DNA of 64,000 nucleotides from Spongospora subterranea f. sp. subterranea (GCA_049724395.1 JAUGWO010000023.1:124001-188000), one strand, 5' to 3'. Shown: positions 1 through 12,574, counted from the stretch's first letter. Notes: a model not told the origin generated them from the sequence alone. Numbers and translations: made by a program.

Positions 1-2517
1 GGAAAATGGAATATGGAAATGGTGATATATATCGAGGGGAATGGCGAGCCGGCAAGCGATCAGGACGAGGGCAACTCAGATATTACGCATCAGGAGACGT
101 ATATTATGGGCTATTCCACCATCAGTTGGTGTTTTTCTGGTCCACGGGCGTCATCCACAGACTGAATCATTGTCAGAGTGGCAAACGGAGAGGGGATAAT
201 TGAATATAAAGACGGATCCAAGTTCCAGGGCACATTCATAAACGGCGTCAAGTCTGGTAAAGGAAGTCTTCAACTCACAGATGGGCGAATACTAGAAGGT
301 ATTCACACGATTTCTGAACTCGAACTATATCGTGTGAATAAGCGGTATTTTAGGAATGTGGACCAACGGCGAGCTGACCAGTATTGAGGGAATGACCCAT
401 CCTAATGGGGATCGATATATTGGGTACTTGCAGGACAACGCATACCATGGCGATGGGGAACTTCATTTCGGCAATGGGTCCATCTTTAAAGCCAAGGTTT
501 TCACAGTCTCTGTTATGTCAATGGGAAACGCGAAGTTTGACGAACAAAATAGTTTGACCTCGGAAATTTCCCCGACAACGGCCTGATGGTCTACGCTAAC
601 GGCGATGAATGGACAGGGCGAGTCGACGAGAATGGTCGTCGCCAGGGATATGGGATCATGTCCTGGGTGAATGGTGATCAGTTCTCCGGCACGTACTTGG
701 ACGATAAACGGCACGGAAGGGTCTGGACAAGTAGTTCATGTGTTCGCAAACGCTGCTGATATACATTAGGGGAATATGATAACGTCCGATGGGAATGATT
801 CCATACAGTATTACGATATGGATGAGGTCAAAACGATGGTGCCCGAAGTTGATGATCTTATCAAACCTTCCATTTGTGGGAAACCGACAACCGACGGAAG
901 AAAACCTGCCTCATTAAACCACCAAAATCGGCCTCAAAATAGACAAGTTTATGAACAGGAACGCTCATCCAGGCCACAAATCAACGTAATGATCAAACGT
1001 GATAGCAATGTAGGTTCATAAGTGATCAGGCTGAGAACCGTCGATCAACCTTTAACTGGATAGGCGTCGCAGCCGACACCAGACAAAGTGGCATCCCGAC
1101 TGAAGGGGTTCGTATCGACGGGTCTTGAATTGAAAAATCCTGCGAAGGCGCTTAGTGGGCGAACAAGTAGGTGAGAACGCACACGAAGATATTGATGGGA
1201 TTGTTGATGCGTTGTGGGTTAGTATTGAGTCTGTAAACATCTCATTCGAAGACGACGACAAGGCGACTGTGAAGGAGATTAGCCGGCAATATAGTATTGA
1301 TAGTGTGGTGATAAGCGAATCAGGTTCCGAAACCGATGATCCACTGGCCGATATCGACCAGCCAAGATGTGTCACTCCAAAACATATGATCTTGTCCTAT
1401 GAGCCTAGACCATTGACACACGGTTCATATATTTCGTTCGTTATCTGTTGGTTGACATCCATTCCTGACCAGCTTGGAGAATAGGGGCCCACAGCGATGG
1501 ATATGGCGTCGGTATGGCCCTACTTAACACACGTCAATGGCAAACATCGATACTCGATAGCAGGCGGCAAAGTAAAAGCGATTACCTAACAACATTGCAT
1601 GCACTGAGAATTATATGATCTCAGGACACCAATCAGGAAATGAATATGGGAGACGCCTTGATATACTTCAGAATGTGGTGAAGGTAATTGAGTTCATATT
1701 ATCATGGGCTGATGTATTCAATGAACCATGGCAGAACCAGCAGGAACAAAAGTCGACACTGAAAGCGAATCCCCACTCCGATGCGTCACAGACTAGGAGA
1801 ATAGATATCACGACACGCCTTCGCGCAAGGCAAAGTGATACGCCCGTATCGAATATTATCGTAGGAAGGCTAACGAAAACAACAACAGCAGGGCAAGATG
1901 AAACTGTGAAAATGGGGCAAAATACCGAGAGCGCTAAAGAATTGAACGAGAACAAGGTTAAGAAATATATCAATTTAGGAAACACCGATATTGTGGAGGA
2001 TGGCGATTCTCAAGAACTGAAAGGAGATATGATGGAGCGCTGGACAGTCAATGACGTGTCGATGTGGCTGAAAACGCAAGGAATGGGAGAGTTCATCGAC
2101 GACTTCGTCTCGGCAGAAATTGATGGCTCGAAGATACATAGCCTAGTTTCTGAGAACTCCTTAGAGAAGGTAATACGGTTTTAAACATGTGAGAGGAGAA
2201 CAATGTAAAAGTAATATGGAGTTTAGGTGATCGAGCAAACTGGGCATTCAATTGTGATGAGATCGCAAATCATCTTTGCTGTTAAGAACTTGGCAGCAGC
2301 GAACCTGAAATCTGCTCCACTTCGTGGATCAGTCAAAAAATTGCAAATCCGAATTCGTGGCGCGAACAATGTAGGGCATAATATTGATGAAACAAAGGGG
2401 ACGAACGAAGAGTGGCAGAGAATCCGATTTCGGACCAATATATCTAGCGCGAGGGCGTCTCCTATTGGTGTGGGGCGACTGCGAGAAATTTGGGAAGCGA
2501 AACAAAGAAGAAAATGA
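1..2517 (+). CDS. MORN-repeat and SAM-domain protein (5' partial)
   Basis: About eight MORN units are spread over the first exons (for example GNGDIYRGEWRAGKRSGRG and NGDEWTGRVDENGRRQGYG, consensus GxxYxGxWxxGxxxGxG). A C-terminal SAM domain follows, beginning WTVNDVSMWLKTQGMGEFID near 2041 and continuing across an intron into IEQTGHSIVMRSQIIFAVKN near 2227. Well-supported introns are 299-353, 721-769 (joining HGR to GNMITSDG in MORN register), about 1687-1733 and 2170-2226. The reading frame around 490-515 does not join cleanly to the next MORN unit, so one splice there is unresolved. MORN repeats usually bind membrane or act as scaffolds, and SAM domains mediate protein contacts; MORN proteins are common in cilia and the cell cortex. 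The MORN block starts at the window edge, so the true start probably lies upstream. The middle part (800-2000) is low complexity with no recognised domain. Confidence 0.75.
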
Positions 2518-2567
2518 TATCAATAAAAATATATAAACTAATTGCCATAAAGAGATCGAAGACATGC

Positions 2568-3611
2568 TCACATCCTCGCTTGACCGAGCAGTCTTTCTCG
2601 CATCACCATAAGCTGATGGAACGCTACTCGCTTGGAGATATACAGGCTGACAAATTCGTCTTCTGTAATTTTGGATGACGAATACTGATTACGAACATCT
2701 TCGCTTTCTACGTCAATAATATCTGCCCTTTCTTCTGCAAGTTGACCAAGAACTCGAGGCGAATGCCTCGATAAAATAGACTGTCGCATGCTCACCGCTG
2801 CGTGGTATTCGGCAGTGGACTGCTGTAACCGGGATTGTAAAGCGACGATCTCGTCACGCAGGGAATTCACTTCCTCCTCATACCCCAAAATCGTATTTGC
2901 GACTTCAGCGACATCATGTTCAATTCCATCGCGCAATACCGACACGGCGTTCCATATGGGAAGCTTCTCAATGAAAAAATCCAGGTCGGTTTCAGAAGAT
3001 ATTAACTGTTTCAGCTCCGCAACTGAAAGCTGCCCTGTTTCAGCAATGGACGTTGGTAACGGGGGAAGCGCAATAGCAGTTGGATGGATATTCTCCATTG
3101 CTGGATTTGTGTTTCGGGGTTGCTCAACAGGTTTTAGCTGTGGCTGCTCAAGGATCACTGGAGGGTTATTGAAGAACTCCAAAACAATTCCATGGACGAC
3201 GCTCCCCAAGGAGTATTGCGGGTTCCAACCACCGCCAAGCTGCGAATGCCGGACACTTGATTCACACAACAATGGATGCGAAGCGCCAGCGATAGACACC
3301 GAGATCATCGGCGATATTGTAGGAAATTCATCTGGGAGACGGCTGAAGAAAGCATGAATTTGTGATCATAATTCCCTTGCAGCATAACATACATTAAAAG
3401 CAAAAATTTGCAGGTGCTTGTGTGGACGGGGAGATCGAACGATCGTAAATCGGGATGTACAATGATTGCAGGATTAAGCCGTTTCAACTCCGATATTTGC
3501 AATTGCCTCCTGTGATTGGAACACAAATCGAATGAGCAACCGGCCTGGCTTGATAACAAAGCGGATTCAAGCGTACGGTTGATCGGACGGGGCCTGCTTT
3601 CTTCTGAACAT
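2568..3611 (-). CDS. VPS37: ESCRT-I subunit VPS37 (Mod(r) family)
   Basis: Three exons (3577-3611, 3393-3509, 2568-3342) give 308 residues starting MFRRKQAPSDQP. The N-terminal 100 residues look like the UEV-type fold of VPS37A (FLLLIRLPDEFPTISPMISV). The C-terminal half is the Mod(r) helical hairpin: SVAELKQLISSETDLDFFIE, a long coiled coil, then LGQLAEERADIIDVESEDV and DEFVSLYISKRVAFHQLMVM. In the family this subunit forms the stalk of ESCRT-I with TSG101 and VPS28 and acts in multivesicular-body sorting. Both introns (51 and 67 nt) have GT-AG ends and join in frame. It is convergent with the MORN-SAM gene, ending 51 bp from that gene's stop. Confidence 0.85.
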
Positions 3612-4205
3612 GATGCCTGGGCTGACTGGCGTATCGATCGGCGATCAGCCACTGGACAGAGATGTCGACTATGTATTAACGATATTAGTGATATGATTCT
3701 GAATTTCACGACATGACGCGATAACGTTAGTACCGAGCGGACTACACAGTGGAAGCGCGGCGGCAGCCCTCTGTCAATGAAGAATGAACTGGGTCTCGGT
3801 GCAGCCCTCCTGCTCTACCTCGTCTCTTGACGCTTACATGCAACGGCCGACCCTGGTTGTACCGGCACCGCACTGAATGATCACCCAGCGAACAAAACCA
3901 GCTGAGATGCGGCGCCTCACCGGAAACGGACGGGCGATACCGAGGGGGCAGCACTCACGCTTCCGCTCCAGTAGGTTCTAGAGGAACATTTTTTTTTAGT
4001 TTGTAGCGCCACTTCTGAGATTTCAAATAAAAATCTTATGACTGGCGGGAGTATTGTTCGATTTCAGTCATTGAGTGAATTCGTTTATTTGGACTGAGTT
4101 GGTAACTGATTAGACGCGTGCCTGAGTTGGCAGGTTTTTGTGATCGTAAAAGCCAATAAGTAGAATACATTTTCAGCCGTTTGATCAAAACTCAATTCAT
4201 CGAAA
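3612..4205. other. intergenic, divergent promoters of VPS37 and the secreted protein
   Basis: No supported coding. It lies between two divergently transcribed genes and has a T-run near 3990; the half next to 4206 is AT-rich. No TATA-like element is convincing. Confidence 0.4.
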
Positions 4206-4865
4206 ATGCTTCATCAAACACAGGTTGCCGTTGTCGCTGTCGTATTGTCCTTGCTTTACTGCCACGCAACCGCGGCGTGTGCTCCTCTAGTGGTCAACGT
4301 GTTCGGGCCGAGCGAAACAACTACTCGAAATGCTCTTGGTCAATTGTCAGGAGACGACGCCACCCTGCAAGCTGTTTCAATTGTAGATAACAAGTTGATT
4401 GCTCAAACCCGTGAGAAAGTACCAGGACTATGGTATACCGATCTCAACAGTTCGTGCCAAGATGTCTCACCCATGAAGCTGGATACTCTCGAAGTGGTTT
4501 GGTCGAACAGCGCTCCGGTGGAGTTATCGATATCTGTTATGTGGGGAGCCAGCGATGACGCCTGTAAAACTCGTACCTGGACCGAAACTACAAGTGCATC
4601 TCAAGGAGGTGCGTTGGGCAATGTCTTCAAGACGAGCACAGTTAAGCTAGACTCGATGATGCAAGCTCGTATTCATGCCGTATTATTGGGATTCAAAGCG
4701 CTCGATTATTCCACAACCTATACGATCCAAAGCGTGAAACTACTCGCATCAGATGGATCGTGCAGCCCAACGCAAGTGGCTAAAGGAACCAGCGGCGCCT
4801 TTACTCTAGGCGTATCAGTTTTTGCTGCCGTAGCTGTTTTCGCAGCCGTGATGTTGGCACACTAG
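4206..4865 (+). CDS. secreted protein, probable GPI-anchored surface protein
   Basis: A single-exon reading frame of 219 residues. The N-terminus is a clear signal peptide (VAVVAVVLSLLYCHATA) and the C-terminus is a short hydrophobic tail (FTLGVSVFAAVAVFAAVMLA) after a small-residue stretch (KGTSGA). That is the layout of a GPI-attachment signal with almost nothing after the hydrophobic run. Four or five cysteines in the mature part (ACAP, SSCQD, DDACKT, DGSCSP) could form disulfides. I recognise no domain in the middle. The tail could instead be a real transmembrane helix. An in-frame start at 4206 directly before the signal peptide makes the start choice firm. Confidence 0.75.
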   Translation: MLHQTQVAVVAVVLSLLYCHATAACAPLVVNVFGPSETTTRNALGQLSGDDATLQAVSIVDNKLIAQTREKVPGLWYTDLNSSCQDVSPMKLDTLEVVWSNSAPVELSISVMWGASDDACKTRTWTETTSASQGGALGNVFKTSTVKLDSMMQARIHAVLLGFKALDYSTTYTIQSVKLLASDGSCSPTQVAKGTSGAFTLGVSVFAAVAVFAAVMLAH

Positions 4866-5121
4866 AACGCCGTTTAGTAGGGCGCTCTTAGAAATAAAAA
4901 ATTAGTTCGGCTGAACCTTCGTCTGGCTCCATGCAAAAACGCCAACAGAATCGTGTTTCGCTGCCCTGCGTGGATGGCTGCTGAGGCGACTGCTGCACAG
5001 TCCCCGCAGTGCGTGCACAGCAGCGGCCTTCTGTCGTGTTACCTCGTGTTACACGACGTGTGTGTGTATTAGTGACGTTGAGTGTCGTTGCTGTTAGTGT
5101 TCACTGTACGGACCCTGTTGA

Positions 5122-7697
5122 ATGGCCACGTCGGATATCGATTCGCTGCTCAAAGAAACTGACCAGTTTTTGTCGCAGCATCATTTGGGGCAGGCTGAGG
5201 CCTCGCCGCGCCTCAATACCGATGACGATGACGATAGGGACGACGGTGTGGCTGGCAAACATGTCGATCGGCTGCTGAGAGATACGGATTCGCTGCTTCG
5301 CGATATCGGGCAGTCATCCAACGTTGTCGTGCCCCCAGTTCAGCATGATTCCGACTCCGATGTTCTCCGTTCGGACGACCAGTCAAAACTGAAATCAACA
5401 CTTCTTTCATTTGAGGATTCGCCTTCTGATAGTGACATTGCCATTTTATCCAAAGAAGTTGCCAGTCGAAGGTCATTTGCGAGGCCGTCCCCGGCTCGTC
5501 CATCGCCTTATGTTGACCAAGGTGTGATGTGCTCAAGCTTGAGTAACAAATGGTTAACCTGATTTACAGATTTTTCGACGCTTAACCGATTACTTAATCG
5601 TTGCGGGTTTTCGTCTTTAGATAGACAGCCATCACCCAGTGATCTTTCCAGAACTTTGCTATCGGTATTAACTCAATATGAAGTCAAAGGAGATCTTATT
5701 CAAACTCTCCTAGAGCAGCAGAATCGCGTACCGGTTTCGTACACCGCACTTTGAACGCGTCCTGATATATCCCCTTTTAGGATCAAAACAATGCCGGAAA
5801 CCAGACCGAGTTTTTGGAAGCGGCAAATCGGACTTTGAATGCTAAGCTCAAAGAGGCCGAAAGACAAATCGAAGTTAGTGTATTCTTGTCTCAAGTTCTT
5901 ACTTGTAATTGTGACAAGGATAGGCGCTCTCTGCAACGAATCGAGGAAATCAGGAGACATTCATCGGTGAAAGCGATGTTTCCACTGCTGAAATTAGACG
6001 CTTGCGGGCGAAAAACCACTCCTTAAAGGCCAAGGTATCTCAAGCTGAAAATGACGTACGCACAAAGGAACTGGCATTGGAGGAAATGCAGTCAAGTTTA
6101 ATGAAGCTTGCTGCAAAGGTTCGGATACCACAAGCATCTGTTTTCGGTCTCCAAGTTAACGTTAAGTTCGAAGGAGGAATTTCGCCATCAGCGTGAAGAA
6201 GAAATGTTCCGACAAATGTTTAACAAACCACCCAGGCCATCCTCATCTAAAGACTCCCAGACGCTAGAGATGATTGGCGCGTTCGAATCCCAGCGTACTC
6301 GAATGCAGGAGGAAATCGATGCACTTGCTCGCAAATGTGCCAAAATGTCTGAAAGCTATGGAGGGCTAACTGATTCTTGGTCGCGAAAAAGCAATGAAGA
6401 TGCGAAGTAGGTCAATGCAAGATTAATTGGATCTGCTGCTTACATATTCCGTTTTTTATACAGCGAAAAATTGATTGAATCGCTCAGCGGGCAAGTCTCG
6501 CAACTGAAAACCGAGCTTGAGAAGCGGCCGACCGGAAGACAATGGAGTGAGAATCAAAAAGAACTTAAAGAAGTTCGTGCAAAACTAGCTGAAGCTCGAA
6601 AGTAATGGTTTACTTCATCCATCGATCACATTTATATTCGCCTTTCTTACGTCTGTGAAGTGTCAGTGATATCCGCCAGAAGATGTCTACAAGGGAACTC
6701 ATCGGTCGGGATAGAGATGTGTACAAGCTTTCGCTTGATAAGCTGGAACACATTCCGCAGCCTATTTGTGTGGAGATTCTTCAGGATGTTTGCCGAATAC
6801 TTCATGTTGACGATGTCGCTCTTGTTATTCCAGCAATTAAGAAGATCTGCAAAGCGGTACTGAAAATTCCTATTTTGCAAAACGTAGGCAGTTTCACTGT
6901 TATGTGGCATACCAAAATTGATTTGCAAATAGTTTTTCCGGGATATCGTGCATATATGTGGTGTGGTCATTGATGAAGACGCCGATCCCAATAGCTCAAT
7001 CAATAAGATACTGCCAATGATAACATCGTGGAAAGACGATATGAAAATTTTAGCTGAAATGGAAGCGTTTCAACGCGATTTGTGGCACAAAATCCAACAG
7101 CGCAAGACTGGATTGCTCGAAATTCCTTGCTCTGATTCATCTGTTACCCCCATCGGGCAGGTATATGAAGACATTTTTCACGTTGGGCGTTTGTTTAAGC
7201 TATTTTCTAGCGTAATACTATTCTATCCGCTGTTGGCGAGTTAATCAATACGGAAATTGAGCTTTTTGACAGCAAAGAGGCATTTAACAAACTCGGTCGT
7301 GACGTCAAGGTCGGTTTCTGTTAGTACTTCTCATTGTCGTCTATTCAGACCTGATTAGGATCGACCGGATTTATTATCCAACAAGATTGTTCATCATTTT
7401 ATGCAGCTCTTTGGCGTGGATTCCATTGAAGGAATCTTGCCGGCCATGTCCAGGACATGCGTCGACTTGGAATCGACACGCAATTTCATGAACGCCGTTC
7501 GTTCGACGTTGCATCTGGAGTCTAATGCGTCCGTTTCGGCAATCGTGAGCCAGATCCAAAGATTGGTGGAAAATATTCCGTCGAGTAGTGATCGAAAAGA
7601 GGAGCCGGATTTTCAGACGGCAGACACCATCATCCAGCTTCGACAGTTGCTAATGGTTCAGTCTCATTCACAAATGGTCGATGCTTGTAGAAAGTGA
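5122..7697 (+). CDS. CEP70: centrosomal protein CEP70
   Basis: A multi-exon gene with introns of about 50 nt (for example near 5521-5569, 5740-5788 and 6407-6461). The order of segments matches vertebrate CEP70: an acidic N-terminus, coiled coils, the family signature LEKRPTGRQW (vertebrates ETRPTQHEL), LHVDDVALVIPAIKKICK (vertebrates IDDLDAIVPAVKKL), SWKDDMKILAEME, and then HFMQLFGVDSIEGILPAMSR with NFMNAVRSTLHLESNASVSA (vertebrates NNAVRNLQELLELDSSSSL). CEP70 binds gamma-tubulin at centrosomes and basal bodies and promotes microtubule nucleation and ciliogenesis. The stop at 7695 is the first in frame; a further small exon cannot be excluded. It is followed in the same direction by AASDH and then a ciliary gene, CFAP210. 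Confidence 0.82.
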
Positions 7698-8002
7698 GCA
7701 GTTCACCAAACACATCGTTTCTCTCTTCTAACAATGCATCTTTCGAGATTGGCTGATCGATGCGCGTTATACGATGGATTATTCCCTCACGTTGATCACC
7801 TTTTAAATAGGCTCTTTGCTATTTTGCATGTTCATCATATTGTCAGTTGATCATTGCCAATTTCATTGCACATTCTGATTTTTATTTTGATAGAATGATA
7901 TTGTTCCGGCAGTTCAACGGCTGTCACAGTAAAATAAACGTCGAGTAAATATTTCCTTGAACGATTTTCATCGTGCCTTGTGTCCGTGACGGGTCAGATC
8001 AG
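7698..8002. other. intergenic between CEP70 and AASDH
   Basis: About 300 bp, T-rich towards its 3' half, with no open frame worth calling. It should hold the 3' end of CEP70 and the AASDH promoter. Confidence 0.4.
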
Positions 8003-11000
8003 ATGGTGCTGGGCGATGCGGACCCATCGCCGACGGCGCGCCAAGCGCTCCGATCGATATGGGATCGAATCCCTTTATCGAATCGCCCTGCCTTGATTGT
8101 GCCTGGGTTAGGTCCTGTCCCCTTTATCGTATTTCACGACTGGGTCAAGGCGATCGCGTCAGTTTTAGCGCCATTTCGTCGGTAATTAGCGAAAATACTA
8201 TTTTGAACCCCAGCTTAGCTCATCTTTTCGATTTCAGCATTGCAATATTACTTGATCGATCGGTTGAAGCAGCAATAGTGGTTATGGCCTGTCTTCTGAC
8301 GGATCAGACGTCGTTTATCCCAATCGCCATCAACTCTTCCCTCGAACGGACCTCCGAGATGGCGGCCCACGCTGACCTTTTGGTATTATCACCCAGCACA
8401 CGACCGCCTGCTGAAATCTCAGTACCGGTGGCAATAATCTCCATCCAGGATGGCGCCCTGGATATTGACCTTCCTGATCAGCGCCACAAACGAGGCCGAA
8501 TGTCGTCTGTAGACCCTGATATATGTTGCCGCCTTCACACGTCGGGCTCGTGTTCGGGCGTCGGTGCTGCCGTGTCCATTGCCTGGTCCGGTGTTCACAA
8601 CAGGTTCCAATGGATGTGGGAGTCGTATCCTTTCCTGCCTGACGACCGGATGATCTGGACGACCCCGCTCAGTTTCATCGATTCCCTATGGCAGGTCTAT
8701 GGCGCCATTCTCTACCAGGTCCCGTTGGTGATTATCCCACCCGATCGTGTCGCCAATATCTCCGACCTGAGTGGCGTTCTACTGGACCATTTGGTCACTC
8801 ACCTGGTGTCGATTCCGTCCGTCCTGCGCGCGTTGCTTCAGCTCCATTGGCGCCATGACCAGCATGCTCTACCTCCGATCCGTTTCATGGTTCTGAGCGC
8901 TGAGCCTCTCGATAATCTGCTGGCCATGGCGCTACGCCACCTGTATCCATCGGCACACCTTCTCAACCTGTATGGGTGCACTGAGGCGTCGGGTGATTCG
9001 ACGTATTTTCAGTGGTCGTCGCAATCGTTGGTCCCTCCTCATATCATCGACGATATCCAGTCTCTTCGCCCCTATTGCCAATGGGACGTTGTCTCTTCGA
9101 ACATCTGCCCGATCGGCTATCCGATTCCTGGGAATATCGTGTCGCTGACCGCGGAGGGGGAACTCATCATTAATAGTGTGCAAGTGGCATCGCGTCGCCC
9201 TCATCCAACTGGCGACATCGTTCACCGCGACGCCCAAGGGCGTCTGATCTACATTGGGCGGGCGCAGCGATCGAGATCGCACAAGATTCATGGGCGATGG
9301 GTTCACCCGGAATCGATTGAAGCGTTCCTCCATGGTGTTCCTGGGGTGGACCGGGCGATTGTCATGGCCGTTGAACGCGATGTTCTAGCGGCGTTGATCG
9401 TGCCAGACCAGGAAACTACAATCACTATTGATCAGATTCGTGAGGCGTGTTCTGGGAACGTCGATCCGTTCCTCCTACCCAAGATCATCATCATTCGCCC
9501 ATCTATCCCGTGCACGATCAGCGGGAAACCTGATCTGACACAGATATCGTCGCTGTTATCAGCGTCAGTCCACAAAGCGGTTCCAGCAGATTCCGCGGTT
9601 CCCTTATCGATATCCACTGTCGTACGCCAATCGTTCTCCGAGGCATTACGAGTGAATATTGCTGATATCGACGACAACGACCATTTGGTGCATAAGGTCG
9701 GCCTGGATTCACTAACCGCTAATTACGCCATTTACCTAACCGTATCGCGTCTTGGCTATGGGCCAACGATATTGACACCAGCTGACATCGCGACCCATCC
9801 AACCATAAATCATCTCATCTCCCTGGTGCACGATCGCATCAACAGCTCATCGGTTTCCGCCCCCATAACCGACCTAGCGCCGTCGCGTTCCATCCCATCA
9901 TCGAATCCCCTACCAGATTCGGGAGGTTGGTCGATATCGTGGTCGTGGTCGATCGGGATGGGCCGTTGCGTCGACGCGTCCCCATTGTTGGCGGTATCGT
10001 CCGCCCATGGCCCTGTCGTCGTTGTCGCCTCTCACGCCGGTACCGTCAGGGCCATCGCCTCGGACGATGGCGCCATCATCTGGACCGCCACGTTACCCAG
10101 CCGATTTGAATCGGGGGCCGTATCTGATGGCGACGATCGTGTGTTCCTTCCTGGTCGGAACGGAATTCTGTATTGCTTGTCGATGATTACAGGTCGGGTG
10201 TTGTGGGAATCTGATCTTCACGGTCAACTGAAAGGGGTTCCGGTGATGTTCTCTCCATCATCAGTTCTGTTCGGGTCATATAACGGGTCGATATATTGTC
10301 TTGCCACAGCGGATGGGTCGATCTCATGGCGTATTTCACTCGCCGCTGGCCCGATACCATCAACACCGTCGCTATATCGCCCTGGCAATCTGATCATCGC
10401 GGCCACGCTTTCTGGCGTCGTCACCGCTTATCGATACGTCTCGCCATCCACGTGTCCTGTACTGCATTGGACCCGGCAGTTGTCGAAAGCGATATTTGCC
10501 AGTCCAACAATCATTGAGGATCGCGAATGCGTTTTGATCAGTGAAGTTCATGGAGCTATGTCATGTTTGAACTGTGCTCAAGGGTCATTATCGTGGCAGA
10601 TTGACTTGAACTCGGCGATATTCGTGGCGCCGACGCTACTGGGCCAGTCGATATTGATAACCTGTCAGAGCTCCGGAATTACCTGTTATGATGTTGATGG
10701 CGTCCACGATTGGGATTGGTTCCCCAACGCTGTCCATGGTCTATACAGCTCTCAGATCACGCCCTTTGTTCACGGCGATCGCCAATATTTATGTGTTTGT
10801 ACCCATTTAGGGGTTTTATCCATCGTTGGGCCAATCGGGGGCGGGACCAACGTTCCACAACAGCTCGTCGAATATCGCCTCCCTGCCGAATCGTTCTCGT
10901 CGCCCCTGATTATTGACGATCTCATCGTTATCGGTTGTCGTGATGACCGTGTCCATGCGTGCAAGCTCACTGAACCTGTGCGGAAAATATCTCAAGAGCG

Positions 11001-11025
11001 ATCGAGCACCGATTTCACAGACTGA
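8003..11025 (+). CDS. AASDH: AASDH-type adenylation / carrier / beta-propeller enzyme
   Basis: Two exons with an intron at 8182-8237 (56 nt) give 988 residues. Domains in order: (1) ANL-superfamily adenylation domain, roughly residues 30-500, with LHTSGSCSG at the P-loop position, YGCTEASG (A5), TGDIVHRD (A7) and the catalytic lysine of the SGKPDL motif; (2) phosphopantetheine carrier domain, about 525-600, with the attachment serine in KVGLDSLTANY; (3) PQQ/pyrrolo-quinoline-type beta-propeller repeats from about 640 to the end (GTVRAIASDDGAIIWTATL, NGILYCLSMITGRVLWES). This order is that of animal AASDH/ACSF4 (beta-alanine-activating enzyme), about 1,100 residues in vertebrates. The P-loop lacks the usual lysine after SGTTGxP, so activity is not certain. 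Start chosen at the ATG at 8003; an upstream GTG is ignored. Confidence 0.85.
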
Positions 11026-11040
11026 TTCCGATCAGACGAT

Positions 11041-12574
11041 ATGCAAGCGCCATCCTCTATATCGAAAAGCAGTCTGGATCGTATTCGGCAAGCTGTTTCG
11101 CCAACCAGCTCATCTGGTCATGATATTCGCCGAGAAAAGGTGTGGCAGATTTCACATAATTTGCGATTTGCTTTGAATTTTGAACAATTTGCAGTTAAGG
11201 GCTCTGCAAGCCAAATCCATTGGTCGGGTTCAGACCTGGAGTAATACGTTAGAGGCTCAACGAGAGCAGGCCATTGTGGCCAGAGCGAAGCGCTTGGAAC
11301 TTGAGGAGCAGAAGCAGCAGGTACAGGACGAAGAGGATCGCCTACGATATGAGGCCAAGCGCCAACAAATCATCAACAACGCCAAACGGATCATGTTTGA
11401 AGAAACCGAGATGATGAAGAAACTGTCGAGCGCGAAACTGTTGAGCGACGTCGTCGTCGAACGAAAAGCGTGCCGGAAGGTGAAGGGATGCCATTGCACA
11501 GAAGGCCCTGGAGGCCGAAGAACTGTTCCAGGAAGGGATGCGAACGCAACGAGAGATCGGAATTCGCGAAGAGATGCAGCAAGCCACCAGGCGTCGATCG
11601 GCCCAAATGCAAAGCGCTACGATGGTCCGGCAACAGAAGCTGGATGCGGAAAACGCCAGAGTACAGTCTAAGCTGGAAGCGCGCGCTGAAGGCGAACGAT
11701 TGCAGGCGAAAGCTAAGCGGGATCGTGAAGAAGATACCGAAAACAGTCGGTTGAAAGCAATCGCCCAAAAACAGGCTAAAGCTCAGGCACTGGAAGCTCA
11801 AAAGCGACATCTGGAAGTGATTCGACTGGCGAAAGAGAAGGACGCTAAAGAATTAGCTGCCAGTGTAGTGGCGGCCGAAAAACGGCAGCAACTTGCTGAT
11901 TTGTTGAAGAGTAAACACGCTGAGCGCGCGAGGCAGAAATTTGAACAGCGGGAGCGTATCAACATGGCGGTCGCGAAAGCTCGCGAACAACAGCTGCTGG
12001 CTCAAGTGGAATCGACCGAGAGAGAGGCGGAAGAACGGAACTTAAAGCAAAGGAAGGAGGAAAGCCAAGTGGCACAGAAACACGCGAGTCGACTGGAGGA
12101 CATGAAACGATCGATTGCCGCTCAGATTGAATGTCGAAGGAAGAATCAGGAGGAAGTTCGGGCACAGAACGAGAAAGATCTGGCGAACGCCAACGACGAA
12201 GTGGCCGCTCACTACCGCGACGAATCGTGCAAAATTCAGTCGGCTAGGCAGAAATCCCTGGAGCTGGCCGCGTTCCATCAGCAGCAGATGGTATGTGAAA
12301 TCACGCATGGTCTTCGTATATGCTGATCGTGCAATAGAACAGTAAAAGGGAACAGGCGATCGCTGAGGATCCGGAGCAACAGAACGTCGACGCCGTGGTG
12401 GCCAACCGAAATTGGGCAGACGAACGATTCCATCAGTATTCTGACGAGCTGATGCGCAAGTATAGCGCCCTAGGACCCGACGTCGTTTTGCCGATTCGCT
12501 TAACCATGAATCGTATCTACGCCGAACAGCACCCTCCCAAGCGCAAACAACAAAGATCCACTAACCCATTCTAG
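11041..12574 (+). CDS. CFAP210: axonemal coiled-coil protein CFAP210 (CCDC173)-like
   Basis: Exon 1 is 11041-11139, intron 11140-11194, and a last intron lies at 12291-12337; the stop is at 12572-12574. The protein is nearly all charged coiled coil. VQTWSNTLEAQREQAIVARA and QQIINNAKRIMFEETEMMK match the CFAP210/CCDC173 pattern (QNWTNTLAAQR..., then a helix leading to LLxxVxxER). CFAP210 is a microtubule inner protein of doublet microtubules. Between 11479 and 11502 the frame shifts: a 22-nt GT-AG segment (11480-11501) would restore it, which is either a very short intron or a one-base error. It starts only 15 bp after the AASDH stop, so the two are very closely spaced. Confidence 0.68.

Noticed and set aside
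535-552. An 18-nt intron in the MORN gene
   Set aside because: It would restore the frame between two MORN segments, but the neighbouring 478-513 stretch is also unresolved, so a sequencing error or other splicing is as likely; not claimed.
8003-11025. AASDH as a bacterial non-ribosomal peptide synthetase transfer
   Set aside because: The adenylation-carrier-propeller order is that of eukaryotic AASDH, and the gene has a typical local intron.
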